DNA of 64,000 nucleotides, taken from positions 806,001 through 870,000 of the forward strand of contig NZ_VFOZ01000001.1 of the NCBI RefSeq assembly GCF_006716425.1, read 5' to 3'. The position numbers and the translations under genes are program-made. Origin of the DNA: Actinoallomurus bryophytorum (GTDB taxonomy: Bacteria; Actinomycetota; Actinomycetes; Streptosporangiales; Streptosporangiaceae). Below are positions 8,743 to 16,781 of the stretch, piece by piece. The notes beneath the pieces were generated by a model. That model did not search any database. It was given only the letters and a program-made list of their open reading frames with translations, and was not told where the DNA came from. Position 1 is the stretch's first letter. Each line of letters begins with the position of its first letter.

Positions 8743-9231
8743 TCAATGTCCAGATAAAGCGCAGACCAGAGAAGCGTAATTGCACGGCCGCCCGGGCTTC
8801 GGCATGCGTCTCGCCGCCCGATGAGGCTGGAGTTCCACCACGGCTACGGACAGCTTCGTCCAGCGAGGCTCGCGAGCGCGGCTCGGGCGGCAGCCGAGGA
8901 GCGCCCCCTCTCCGTCGTCCACCCACGGCCGGCCCGGATGCCCGATACGGACCATGACGGTACGTACCGGGCATCCAGTGAGGCCATAGGTGGTGACCAT
9001 CGGGCCATCGCTCAAGCCTTTGCAGTTACCCGAGCGCGCCACGGCACCGTTGGCCGCGTCGACGACTTGGTAGTAGATCGTCCCGAGTGGCCCTCCGGCG
9101 CTTCCGCACTGGATCTGAGACTGGATCCAATGCCCAGAGCTGTGCGCCGGGATCGTACCGCACGTCTTGTCGATACCAGAGACGCTGGGGTTGCAATTGA
9201 TTTGGCTGTAAGCACCGTAGTTACTTACCCT
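8743..9231 (-). pseudogene. Remnant of a secreted Cys-containing protein (no start codon)
   Basis: Between an in-frame stop at 9232-9234 and 8743 a minus-strand frame reads convincingly as protein: SNYGAYSQINCNPSVSG, then KTCGTIPAHSSGHWIQSQIQ, GTIYYQVVDAANGAVARSGN and MVTTYGLTGCPVRTVM. Five spaced Cys and Trp/Tyr content suggest an extracellular disulfide protein. There is no ATG/GTG/TTG before residue 64 and no signal peptide in this frame. The last 70 residues are Arg/Pro-rich and look like read-through of non-coding DNA. Probably a 5'-truncated or frameshifted gene. Family not recognised. Confidence 0.35.
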
Positions 9232-9389
9232 TCACCATGTCGCGCGTTAACACGAACCTCCCCTTCCTCTCTTCTGAGAGAGCGATTCATCGCGCTCGCA
9301 ATCCCGCATGGCCTTGCTGTGCGGTGTCGATGGCATTCAGGCTTATCCAAACCTCCTGCGCAAGCACCGTCCGCTCGGTGTAAAGCAGA

Positions 9390-10790
9390 TCAGCGGCCCG
9401 GGGTGAGCACCGGCGCGGCGGCCGGGAGGACCGGGGTGGTCCGGCGGCCCGGGATGGCCAGTGCCCCCACCGCCCCGGCCAGCGACAGTGCGCCGCTGAC
9501 CGCGATCGCCGGGGCGAACCCGTCGGTGAAGGCGGCCGGTCCCGCGTAGCTCCCGGCCCTGGTGAACACCAGGGCCAGCACCGCGACCCCGAACACTCCG
9601 CCCAGTTGCCGACCGGTGTTGAAGACCCCGGAGGCCTTGCCGATCTGCTCGGACGCGACCGCGTTGAGTACGGCGGTCTGGGCGGCGGGCATCGCCATGC
9701 TCACACCGGCGCCCGCGATGAGCATCGGCGCGACCATCTCCCAGTACGCCACCGACGGTGTCGCGACGAGCGCGAGCCAGCCCATCCCGGCAGCCTGCAA
9801 GGTCAGTCCGAGCGCGGCCAGCGGCCGGGCGCCGACCCGGTTCACCAGCCTCCCGGCCAACGGTGCCACGACGGTCACCGAGGCCGTCCAGGCCAGCAGG
9901 TGAAGCCCGGCCGCCAGTGGCGAATCGCCGCGCCCCGTCTGGAAGTACTGCGCCGCGAAGAACAGCGACCCGTAGAGCGAGGCGTACAAGAACACCCCGG
10001 CGGCGTTTCCCGCCACGAAGCCGCGAAGCCGGAACAGCCCCAGTGGCACCATCGGCCGCGCGGCGACCCGCTGCCAGGCCACGAAGGCCAGACCGCAGAC
10101 CGCACCCGCGAGCAGCGTGCCCGTCACCTCGGCGCTGCCCCACCCGGCGGCGTGCGAGCGGACCAGGCCCCACACCAGCCCGAGCGCGGCGCCGGTCACC
10201 AGCACCAGCCCGCCGGCGTCCACCCGGCCTCCGGCACCACGGCTCTCCGGGATCCGGCGCAGCACCAGCGGGATGACGGCCAGGCCGATCGGCAGGTTGA
10301 GCCAGAAGATCCACTGCCAGGCGAGACCCTGGGTGACGGCGCCGCCCACCACCGGGCCGGCGACCACCGCGAGCCCGGTCAGCCCGGAGAAGAGCCCCAG
10401 GGCCTTCGGCCGGTCCCGCGGAGGATAGGCGGCGCTGAGCAACGCCATCGCCAGCGGCATCACGAGCGCCGCACCGGCACCCTGTACCGCCCGTGCCGCG
10501 ATCAACCAGCCCACGCCCGGTGCGAGCGCGCAGGCCGCCGAGGCCGCGGTGAACAGGGCCAGCCCGGTCGTGAAGACCAGCCGCCGCCCGTACCGGTCGC
10601 CCAGCACGGCGCCGGTCATCAGCAGGACCGCGAAGCTCAGGCTGTAGGCGTTCACCGTCCACTCGAGTTGTTCGATCGAGGTGCCGAGATCCAGCCGGAT
10701 CCGGCTCAGTGCCGTCGTCACGACGGTGGCGTCGAGCGCCACCATCACCGAGGCCGCCGAGGCGAGCCCCAGAACCCATTTTCTGTTCAT
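9390..10790 (-). CDS. DHA2-type MFS multidrug exporter
   Basis: A 466-residue major facilitator with a 14-helix-type hydrophobic pattern. It has MVALDATVVTTALSRIRLDL in helix 1, the motif-A loop GDRYGRR, and motif C GLAVVAGPVVGGAV in helix 5, features of proton-driven drug exporters of the EmrB/QacA group. The ATG at 10790 is chosen because upstream in-frame sequence is antisense to the sigma-factor gene. It diverges from the ECF sigma gene across an 87-bp intergenic region, so the two may be coregulated. Substrate unknown. Confidence 0.85.
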   Translation of the reverse strand: MNRKWVLGLASAASVMVALDATVVTTALSRIRLDLGTSIEQLEWTVNAYSLSFAVLLMTGAVLGDRYGRRLVFTTGLALFTAASAACALAPGVGWLIAARAVQGAGAALVMPLAMALLSAAYPPRDRPKALGLFSGLTGLAVVAGPVVGGAVTQGLAWQWIFWLNLPIGLAVIPLVLRRIPESRGAGGRVDAGGLVLVTGAALGLVWGLVRSHAAGWGSAEVTGTLLAGAVCGLAFVAWQRVAARPMVPLGLFRLRGFVAGNAAGVFLYASLYGSLFFAAQYFQTGRGDSPLAAGLHLLAWTASVTVVAPLAGRLVNRVGARPLAALGLTLQAAGMGWLALVATPSVAYWEMVAPMLIAGAGVSMAMPAAQTAVLNAVASEQIGKASGVFNTGRQLGGVFGVAVLALVFTRAGSYAGPAAFTDGFAPAIAVSGALSLAGAVGALAIPGRRTTPVLPAAAPVLTPGR

Positions 10791-10877
10791 GTGAGTACCG
10801 ACCCGGGGTCCCCGCGCGATTGGCCGGGCCGGACCCGACGAATTCCGGCGGTCTGGCGTGTCCTTACAAGGGTGACC

Positions 10878-11810
10878 ATGATCGAGCAGCCGCATGATGA
10901 GTTCGTCCGACTGACCGGGCCGTTCCGGCGTGAACTGCTGACCCACTGCTATCGGATGCTGGGGTCGGTGCAGGACGCCGAGGACCTCGTGCAGGAGACC
11001 TATCTGCGGGCCTGGCGGTCCTACCAGGGATTCGAGGGCCGCTCCTCGCTGCGCACCTGGCTCTACCGGATCGCCACCAACGCCTGCCTCAACGCGCTGC
11101 GGCACAGCGGCCACCGGGTGCTGCCGGCCGGGCTGGGCGGCCCGGCCACCGACCCGGCGGCGCTGGCCCCCCGCGATCCCGAGATCCCCTGGCTGGAGCC
11201 GATACCCGACGAGCAGGCCGACCCCGCGGCCATCGTGGCCGGACGGGCCGGGCTGCGGCTGGCCCTCATCGCCGCACTGCAGCACCTGCCCGTACAGCAG
11301 CGGACGGTGCTCATCCTGCGGGACGTCCTGGCCTGGCCGGCGGAGGAGGCCGCCGAGGTGCTCGGCATCACCCCGGCCGCGGTGCACAGCACGCTGCGGC
11401 GCGCCCGTGCGCGACTGGACCGGCTGGAACCGGCCATCGACGAGCTGACCGAACCCGCCGAGCGGGAGCAGCGCGACCTGCTCGACCGGTACGCCGACGC
11501 CTTCGAACGGGCCGACATCGCGGCACTGACCCGGCTGCTGACCGAGGACGCGGTCTGGCAGATGCCGCCCAACCCGTCATGGTTCGCCGGCCGCGACAGC
11601 GTCATCCGGCTGCTGACCGCCAGGCTGCGCGGCGCGCGTACCCGGATGGTTCCGGTCCGGGCCAACGGACAGGCGGGCTTCGCCATGTACCACGAAGGCA
11701 AGGCCTTCGCCGTCCAGGTCATCACGCTGCGCGGCCCGGCCATCGCCGCCGTCACGGCGTTCCACGACGCCGCCCTCGTACGGCGGTTCGGCCTGCCTCC
11801 CCAGATCTAG
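10878..11810 (+). CDS. ECF sigma factor with C-terminal SnoaL-like domain (SigX5/SigG-like)
   Basis: A 310-residue sigma-70-family factor. Region 2 occupies about residues 10-80 (LLTHCYRMLGSVQDAEDLVQ, then SSLRTWLYRIATNACLNALR). Region 4 lies at about 135-190 (LPVQQRTVLILRDVLAWPAE, ITPAAVHSTLRRARARL). The last 120 residues form a SnoaL/NTF2-type domain that in this class tunes sigma activity in place of a classical anti-sigma factor. No anti-sigma gene is adjacent. ATG at 10878 follows AAGGGTG. The divergent MFS exporter is a plausible target. Its 3' end overlaps the convergent NTF2-like gene by 4 bp. Confidence 0.9.
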   Translation: MIEQPHDEFVRLTGPFRRELLTHCYRMLGSVQDAEDLVQETYLRAWRSYQGFEGRSSLRTWLYRIATNACLNALRHSGHRVLPAGLGGPATDPAALAPRDPEIPWLEPIPDEQADPAAIVAGRAGLRLALIAALQHLPVQQRTVLILRDVLAWPAEEAAEVLGITPAAVHSTLRRARARLDRLEPAIDELTEPAEREQRDLLDRYADAFERADIAALTRLLTEDAVWQMPPNPSWFAGRDSVIRLLTARLRGARTRMVPVRANGQAGFAMYHEGKAFAVQVITLRGPAIAAVTAFHDAALVRRFGLPPQI

Positions 11811-12244
11811 GGCCTGGTGAGGGTGGCCATCGCGCGATCCGGCTCCCAGTGGGCCCGCATCGAGGTGATCAGGCCGTCGTCGTCGACCGTGTAGATCGGC
11901 AGGCAGTCGACGGTCATGGTGGTGCCCGCGTCGTCCAGCGTGATGGTGATCGTGGTGACATTGGCGCAGCATGGGCCGTTGGCGAACGAGTCCCGGACGT
12001 CGAAGCGGTAGGCCTTCGCGGTGCCGATGAAGGAGTCCCAGAAACCGAGGATCCCTTCGTGGCCGCGATGCCCCTTGCCCTCCGGGTCGAGCATCGAGGG
12101 GCCGACGGGATCCTCGACCAGGGCGTCCGCTGTGAAGAGACTGATCCAGTCGTCCTTGCGGCCCTCGGCGACGGCGGCCATGGAGGCCTTCGCGGCGCGA
12201 CGGGCGGGATGGTCGGAGTCGGGCGCGTCCCACGTGACCGTCAT
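11807..12244 (-). CDS. SnoaL/NTF2-like protein (ketosteroid-isomerase fold)
   Basis: A 145-residue single-domain protein with the NTF2-like arrangement: an N-terminal helix (ARRAAKASMAAVAEGRKDDW), LFTADALVEDPVGPS, then beta strands ending YTVDDDGLITSMRAHWEPDR. Such proteins are small hydrolases, isomerases or ligand binders; no catalytic assignment is possible. It lies 24 bp downstream of the F420-type oxidoreductase gene in the same direction, so the two likely form an operon. Confidence 0.8.
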   Translation of the reverse strand: MTVTWDAPDSDHPARRAAKASMAAVAEGRKDDWISLFTADALVEDPVGPSMLDPEGKGHRGHEGILGFWDSFIGTAKAYRFDVRDSFANGPCCANVTTITITLDDAGTTMTVDCLPIYTVDDDGLITSMRAHWEPDRAMATLTRP

Positions 12245-12268
12245 GGCGAAACAATAACCCGTTCTCGT

Positions 12269-13147
12269 TTAGCCGGAAACCTTCGCGATCACCGTCTCGG
12301 CGAAGCGTTCGAGGTTCTCGATCTTCGTAGCCAGCGGCTCGGTGTCGGATCCCTTGATATAGGGCCACCGGAATCCCACGATCGCGTCGGTGACGCCCTT
12401 GTCCTCGAGGCGCTTCACGCCGTCGGTGGTGTAGGCGTCGAGCGAGATGACATGCACCTCGAACGGGTCGCCGGCCCTGCCCTCCTCCTCGCGGATCCGC
12501 GCCAGCTTGGCCAGCATCGCGTCCAGTTCCTCGGGGTCGCCGCCGGCGTGCATCCATCCGTCGCCGCGTACGACGGACCGCCGCAGGGCGGCGTCGCTGT
12601 GACCGCCGACCAGGATGGGAATCGGCTCGGGCGGCGCGGGCGACATCTTCACCGCCGGGAGGTCGAAGAACTCGCCGTGGTACTCGAAGTACTCGCCGGT
12701 GCTGAGCCCGCGCACGATGTCGATGGCCTCGTCCATGCGCTTACCGCGCCGCTCCCACGGAACACCCATCACGGTGAAGTCCTCGGGCCAGGGGCTCAAC
12801 CCCACGCCCAGGCCGAGCCGCCCCCCGTTCAGGGCCGCGATCGACATCGCCTGCTTGGCCACCAGCACCGGCGGGCGCACCGCGAGCTTGAGCACGAACG
12901 GCGTGAACCTGATCCGCTCGGTCACCGCACCGAGCGCCGCGATCAGCGTGAACGTCTCGATGAACGCCTTGTCCTCAAGGAACTCACGGTTGCCGTCGTC
13001 GGTGTAGGGATAGGTGGAGTCGGACTCCCTGGGGTAGATGAGCGAGTCCGCGACCGAGAAGCTCGCGTACCCGGCCGCCTCGGCCGCACGCGCGAGCGGC
13101 GCGTAGTAGGACGGGTCGGTCATGGCCTCGGCGTAGGTGAACCTCAT
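12269..13147 (-). CDS. LLM-class F420-dependent oxidoreductase
   Basis: A 292-residue luciferase-like TIM-barrel protein. Typical segments are ARAAEAAGYASFSVADSLI, ERIRFTPFVLKLAVRPPVLV, LNGGRLGLGVGLSPWPEDF and PILVGGHSDAALRRSV. In actinomycetes this subclass usually uses coenzyme F420 rather than FMN. Substrate unknown. ATG at 13147 has GGAGCGG upstream. Likely cotranscribed with the downstream NTF2-like gene. Confidence 0.85.
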   Translation of the reverse strand: MRFTYAEAMTDPSYYAPLARAAEAAGYASFSVADSLIYPRESDSTYPYTDDGNREFLEDKAFIETFTLIAALGAVTERIRFTPFVLKLAVRPPVLVAKQAMSIAALNGGRLGLGVGLSPWPEDFTVMGVPWERRGKRMDEAIDIVRGLSTGEYFEYHGEFFDLPAVKMSPAPPEPIPILVGGHSDAALRRSVVRGDGWMHAGGDPEELDAMLAKLARIREEEGRAGDPFEVHVISLDAYTTDGVKRLEDKGVTDAIVGFRWPYIKGSDTEPLATKIENLERFAETVIAKVSG

Positions 13148-13402
13148 GGAACCGCTCCAGACGTCGGCGACGGGCGACCAATACTAGAACGCGTTCCAGT
13201 CACATGCGAGGAAAGCGCCTCGCTCCTTCCCTGGTTGGCCGCTGTCGGCAGCGGATCGCCCGCAGTGCCGGAACGTGGCCTGATTCACAGCCGGCCGTCG
13301 GCGGAGCGCATAATCGGCGCTTTGGGCTTTCCCGCGCTTTAGGAGACATCGCCGAGCCATCAATGCGATCACGCGTTGTGCCTCCTGCCGAATCCACGCA
13401 GG
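13148..13402. other. Intergenic region without a recognisable gene
   Basis: Separates the F420-oxidoreductase start from the terminator of secreted-peptide gene 2. Reading frames here have no ribosome sites or recognisable products. It presumably holds the promoter of the oxidoreductase gene, but no clear hexamers were identified. Confidence 0.4.
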
Positions 13403-13438
13403 GCCGTGGCCCGCCTGTGATGACAAGCGGGCCACGGC
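13403..13438 (-). terminator. Hairpin terminator behind secreted-peptide gene 2
   Basis: A perfect 12-bp stem (GCCGTGGCCCGC / GCGGGCCACGGC) around a 12-nt loop containing GTGATGAC, 36 nt past the stop at 13475. Homologous in position and loop sequence to the terminator at 8108. Confidence 0.7.
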
Positions 13439-13474
13439 GTCCGGCCGTCGCGGCAGGAATTGAAATGTGCCGGC

Positions 13475-13720
13475 CTAGTGGTGGAAGTGGAACCGATGCC
13501 GGTTCCACCGGTCGTGGTGGTGCCACTGGCCCCAGGGGTTGCGATGGTGGTAACGGTGGTGCCACCGGCCCCAGCCGTCGTGGTGGCCGGGGTGGTACGC
13601 GGTCGGCGCGTGTTCTGCTTGGTTGAGGGAGATCTGGTCCGCGTTCGCGGCACCACCGAGCAGCATGAACCCTGCGGCCGCCGCCGCCACGATTCCCGTT
13701 GCGGTGAGTTTCTTGAGCAC
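13475..13720 (-). CDS. Small secreted His-rich protein, cassette copy 2
   Basis: An 81-residue paralogue of the protein at 8177. The signal peptide MLKKLTATGIVAAAAAGFML is nearly identical, with probable cleavage near GGAANA. The mature part is very His/Trp/Arg-rich (GHHDGWGRWHHRYHH, then WHHHDRW and HRFHFHH) and has no Cys, unlike copy 1. GTG start at 13720 follows AGGGGA. The signal peptide, leader hairpin, upstream block and terminator are all shared with copy 1. Function unknown; metal binding by the His-rich tail is speculation. Confidence 0.8.
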   Translation of the reverse strand: MLKKLTATGIVAAAAAGFMLLGGAANADQISLNQAEHAPTAYHPGHHDGWGRWHHRYHHRNPWGQWHHHDRWNRHRFHFHH

Positions 13721-13746
13721 TGATTCCCCTTACGTCGCGGTTCTCT

Positions 13747-13767
13747 GTGGCCTAATCACAGGACCAC
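13747..13767 (-). promoter_or_regulatory. Conserved 5'-leader hairpin, cassette 2
   Basis: GTGGCCT pairs with AGGACCAC (one bulged A) across a 6-nt loop, 27 nt upstream of the start. Equivalent to 8501-8525, with base changes that keep pairing. Confidence 0.45.
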
Positions 13768-13835
13768 GACGCCATCCGTATCCCGATGCTCATGAGCCAT
13801 AGCCGAACTTGTCGACGCGTAATCGAATCGCAACT

Positions 13836-13873
13836 CTAAGTGTCCGGCGTACCGCCATTCGCGATAATATTCC
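13836..13873 (-). promoter_or_regulatory. Conserved upstream block (promoter or operator), cassette 2
   Basis: Contains CTAAGTGTCCGG and CGCGATAATATTCC, matching 8591-8630 at the same spacing and about the same distance (115-155 nt) from the start codon. Confidence 0.45.
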
Positions 13874-14055
13874 GCCTACTCCCTGACAGCAGGCGCTTCC
13901 GCCGACGCCATGCAATTCCGCCGATCATTAATGGGCCTACCCGCCGAAATGTTGCGTGCGGCCCGGCATCGGTGGCACCGGACCAAGCCGCAGGCCCATG
14001 CCGCGTACCCCGCCCCACGGCAGATGATCAAGCGAGCCCGTCGCCCGGGCGCCGG

Positions 14056-14454
14056 ATGACAGGGATCCCTCGTCCTGACCGTTCGCCTCGCGCGCTTCTC
14101 GTGCTGCTCTCGCTCATGACGTTGGCTCTCGCGGCCACTCTGGCGCTGCTCGGCGTGGTGGTGTGGACGCATCCGCCGGCCGCCGTATCCGCCCGGCGCA
14201 GTCCGCGGCCACCGACGGACGTGCAGGCCGCGCTGCGGCCGACCGATTCCGACGCCGCGGTTCTCGTACGCGAGAAGGCCGCACAGAGCATCGTCCGCGT
14301 CGTGGGATCGGCGGCGGAATGTGGGCGACCCTCCATCCAGGACACCGGTTTCGTGTACGCACCCGAGCGGGTGATGACCACCGGACGCCCACGCCGCCGG
14401 ACCGCGTGCCCAGGCCTGAGACCCGGCGCAAGAGGGCTCGCCTGGATTCGGTAG
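14056..14454 (+). pseudogene. Truncated MarP-like membrane serine protease
   Basis: An open frame of 132 codons with one hydrophobic helix (ALLVLLSLMTLALAATLALL), then AAQSIVRVVGSAAECGR and DTGFVYAPERVMT. This matches the start of the periplasmic trypsin-like domain of MarP-type acid-resistance proteases, where NAHVVAG with the catalytic His should follow. Instead the frame reads TGRPRRR. The expected AHAAG is present in another frame with the His codon at about 14390 and soon hits a stop. So a small insertion plus loss of the rest of the protease domain (Asp and Ser missing) inactivated it. The usual CvpA-like N-terminal helices are also missing. Confidence 0.6.
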
Positions 14455-14589
14455 TGACCGTGATCAAGGCCGCTCCAGCAGGCCTCTAGAGAGCGGGTTC
14501 AGGATGCTGTTCCCTATCCGTTCCCGAACGTGCCCGGGAATGACGAAAGCGGGGTCTCAATGAGACTCCCACTCCAGGTCATACGCTTG

Positions 14590-14661
14590 CTGGGGTACCA
14601 GGACTCGAACCTAGACTAACTGAACCAGAATCAGTCGTGCTGCCGATTACACCATACCCCA
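14590..14661 (-). tRNA. tRNA-Gln (CTG anticodon)
   Basis: The minus strand folds as a complete cloverleaf. The acceptor stem TGGGGTA pairs with TACCCCA, followed by discriminator G. The anticodon arm ACTGA-TTCTGGT-TCAGT gives anticodon CTG, and the T arm carries GGTTCGAGTCC. The CCA end is not encoded. With gltX at 19 kb and gatCAB at 60 kb it fits the indirect Gln-tRNA pathway. Confidence 0.95.
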
Positions 14662-14834
14662 CAGGCCACGAACCCCTGGTCCGCAGCGCCTCAGCGAGTT
14701 TAGCGGACATTCACCACCGCTCGCGAACGGGCAAGTGAGGTGGTTCGGCGGTGGGGGGCTCGTGGGGCGCTGATCGTCCCCTGTGGTGGTCGTTTCCGGC
14801 GGTCCGGGGCTCATGGGGGCTCCCCGCTTGGGGC

Positions 14835-14840
14835 TAGTCT
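14835..14840 (+). promoter_or_regulatory. -10 box of a leaderless MFS gene
   Basis: TAGTCT ends exactly 7 nt before the GTG at 14848, the geometry of leaderless actinobacterial promoters and the same as at several other genes in this window. Confidence 0.5.
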
Positions 14841-14847
14841 CCCGAAT

Positions 14848-15990
14848 GTGGATCATTCGGGGGGTTTGTCGCGCGGGAGAGCCACCTGGTTGCTCTACGC
14901 CGTCCTCAGCTGCATGAGTTTCCTGCTCAACGGGATCGGCGCGATCCTGGTGCCGCTGCAGAAGGAGTTGCACGTCGGCCGGGACCGGGTCGCGTTCTAC
15001 CCCACGCTCTTCGCGGTCGGGTTGCTGATCGTCGGTGTCGTCGGCGGGCGGGTGGTCGGGTGGCTCGGCCGGCCCGTGGCCTTGCGGGTGTCCATCGTTG
15101 GGATGATCCTCGGAGGGCTGCTGCTCGCCACGTCCTCGCTGGCGCTCACGCTGGCCGGGGCGCTGCTTCTCGGTGTCGGCGGGGCCTTGCTGATCCAGTT
15201 GACCCCCGCTCTCCTGACGGCGCTTCACCCGCACGCGCCGGCTGCGGCGGTCGGGGAGGCCAATGGGCTGGCCAGTGGGGCATCGGTGCTGGCTCCGCTC
15301 GCGGTGGCGGGGGCGCTGGCCGCGGGGCTGGGCTGGCGGGTGGGTTACCTGCTCGTTCCCCTGGTGATGCTCGCGATCGTTCTCGTGCCCGTGTGGCGCG
15401 TTCCGCTTCCGGTGGCCACGGCTCCCCCGCACGACGCGCCCCCCGGCCGGGCCACCGCTCTGCTCGGGCCCTGGGTGGAGGTGCTGCTCGCGGTCAGTGT
15501 GGAGTTCTGCATGGTCTTCTGGGCGGCTTCGGCGGTCACCGACTGGCATCACGCCTCCGATGGGGTGGCGCCCGCGGTGGCGTCGCTGTTCCTCGTCGGT
15601 ATGGCGGTCGCGCGTTCGCTCGCGGTTCCGGTCGTGAGGCGGCTGCCGAACGTGCGGGTTCTCATGTTGACGTGCATCGGGGTCGCGGCGGCCGGGTTCG
15701 TGGTGTTCTGGTCGGCGCCGGTGCTGCCCCTCGCCGCCGTCGGGCTCGTGGTGACCGGGCTCGGCGTCGCGCTGCTGTACCCCACCACCGTCAGCCGTAC
15801 GGTCGCCGCGTGGCCGCACGCGCACGACCGGGCCGCCGCCCGCGCCGCGCTCGCCTCCGGGATGGCGATCGGCGGCGCGCCCTTCGTACTCGCGCGGCTC
15901 GCCGACCTCACCGGGCTCCGTGCCGCCTACCTCATCGTCCCCGTGCTGCTGGCCGCCCTGGCGATACGTACGCTCGCCGCGCGCGCCTAG
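14848..15990 (+). CDS. MFS transporter
   Basis: A 380-residue 12-helix major facilitator starting MDHSGGLSRGRATWLLYAVL. The helices are clear, but no diagnostic drug or sugar motif stands out. FYPTLFAVGLLIVGVVGGRV and LLIQLTPALLTALHPHAPAA mark the N-terminal half. The GTG start is chosen because a TAGTCT -10 lies 7 nt upstream, while the 36 codons further upstream read as non-coding. The 3' end overlaps the convergent sugar-isomerase gene by 4 bp. Substrate unknown. Confidence 0.8.
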   Translation: MDHSGGLSRGRATWLLYAVLSCMSFLLNGIGAILVPLQKELHVGRDRVAFYPTLFAVGLLIVGVVGGRVVGWLGRPVALRVSIVGMILGGLLLATSSLALTLAGALLLGVGGALLIQLTPALLTALHPHAPAAAVGEANGLASGASVLAPLAVAGALAAGLGWRVGYLLVPLVMLAIVLVPVWRVPLPVATAPPHDAPPGRATALLGPWVEVLLAVSVEFCMVFWAASAVTDWHHASDGVAPAVASLFLVGMAVARSLAVPVVRRLPNVRVLMLTCIGVAAAGFVVFWSAPVLPLAAVGLVVTGLGVALLYPTTVSRTVAAWPHAHDRAAARAALASGMAIGGAPFVLARLADLTGLRAAYLIVPVLLAALAIRTLAARA

Positions 15991-16781
15991 CCAGGGGGCA
16001 GGACGAGTTCGGCGTAGCGCTTCTTCATCGTGGCGAGCACCTCGTCCGGATCGGCCGCCCACACATCGGCGTTGAAGATCTCGACCTCGATGTCGCCGGT
16101 GTATCCGGCCGCCGAGACTGCCGCGTACAGCGGCGGGAAGTCGATCACTCCGTCGCCCATCATCGCGCGGCCGAGCAGCAGGTCGGACGGGAGCGGCAAC
16201 AGGAAGTCGCAGACCTGGAAGGCGGCGATCCGTGAACCCGCGCGAGCGATCTGGTCCGCCGCCTCAGGGTCCCACCAGACGTGGAACGAGTCGACGACGA
16301 CCCCGACGTCCGGCGGCGCGATGTCGAGAGCCTGCTTCAGCGTCGAGACCACCGACCGGTCGCCGCAGTACATCGGGTGCAGCGGCTCCAGCGCCAGCCG
16401 CACACCGCACGACGTCGCGTACGGTGCCAGCTCGGCCAGCGCGTCGGATACCTGGGCACGCGCGCCCAACAGGTCCTTGGATCCCGCGGGCAACCCACCA
16501 GGCACCAGGACCAGGCAGGCCGCCCCCAGCACCGCCGCCTCGTCGATGGCCCGCCGATTCTCCGAGCGCCAGTCCGGACCCGTGAAGAAGCCGCCGCGGC
16601 ACAGCGACGAGACGCGCAGGCCCGCAGAACGTACGAGTGCCGCCGTCTCCGACAAGCCGTGCGCGGCGACGTGCTCGCGCCACAGACCGATCGCGGGGAT
16701 CCCGTGGCGCACGCAGCCGTCCACCGCCTCCCCGACCGACCAGCGACGCGTCGTCCACTGGTTCAGCGAGAGACGGTTCAC
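15987..16781 (-). CDS. Sugar phosphate isomerase/epimerase family protein (TIM barrel)
   Basis: A 264-residue AP_endonuc_2-fold protein. Metal-site features of the family are visible: ALEPLHPMY (Glu), VGVVVDSFHVWWDPE (Asp and His), FQVCDF and GDIEVEIFN (Glu). Members isomerise or epimerise keto sugars or dehydrate inosose-type intermediates. The GTG start overlaps the upstream stop as GTGA, so it is translationally coupled to the DUF993 gene. Third gene of the operon behind the LacI-type operator at 19124. Confidence 0.85.
   Translation of the reverse strand: MNRLSLNQWTTRRWSVGEAVDGCVRHGIPAIGLWREHVAAHGLSETAALVRSAGLRVSSLCRGGFFTGPDWRSENRRAIDEAAVLGAACLVLVPGGLPAGSKDLLGARAQVSDALAELAPYATSCGVRLALEPLHPMYCGDRSVVSTLKQALDIAPPDVGVVVDSFHVWWDPEAADQIARAGSRIAAFQVCDFLLPLPSDLLLGRAMMGDGVIDFPPLYAAVSAAGYTGDIEVEIFNADVWAADPDEVLATMKKRYAELVLPPG

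Noticed and set aside
9606-10877. Plus-strand frame running over the MFS gene into the sigma factor
   Set aside because: Opposite the MFS exporter, rich in Arg/Pro/Gly/His; the sigma factor begins at 10878 with its own start.
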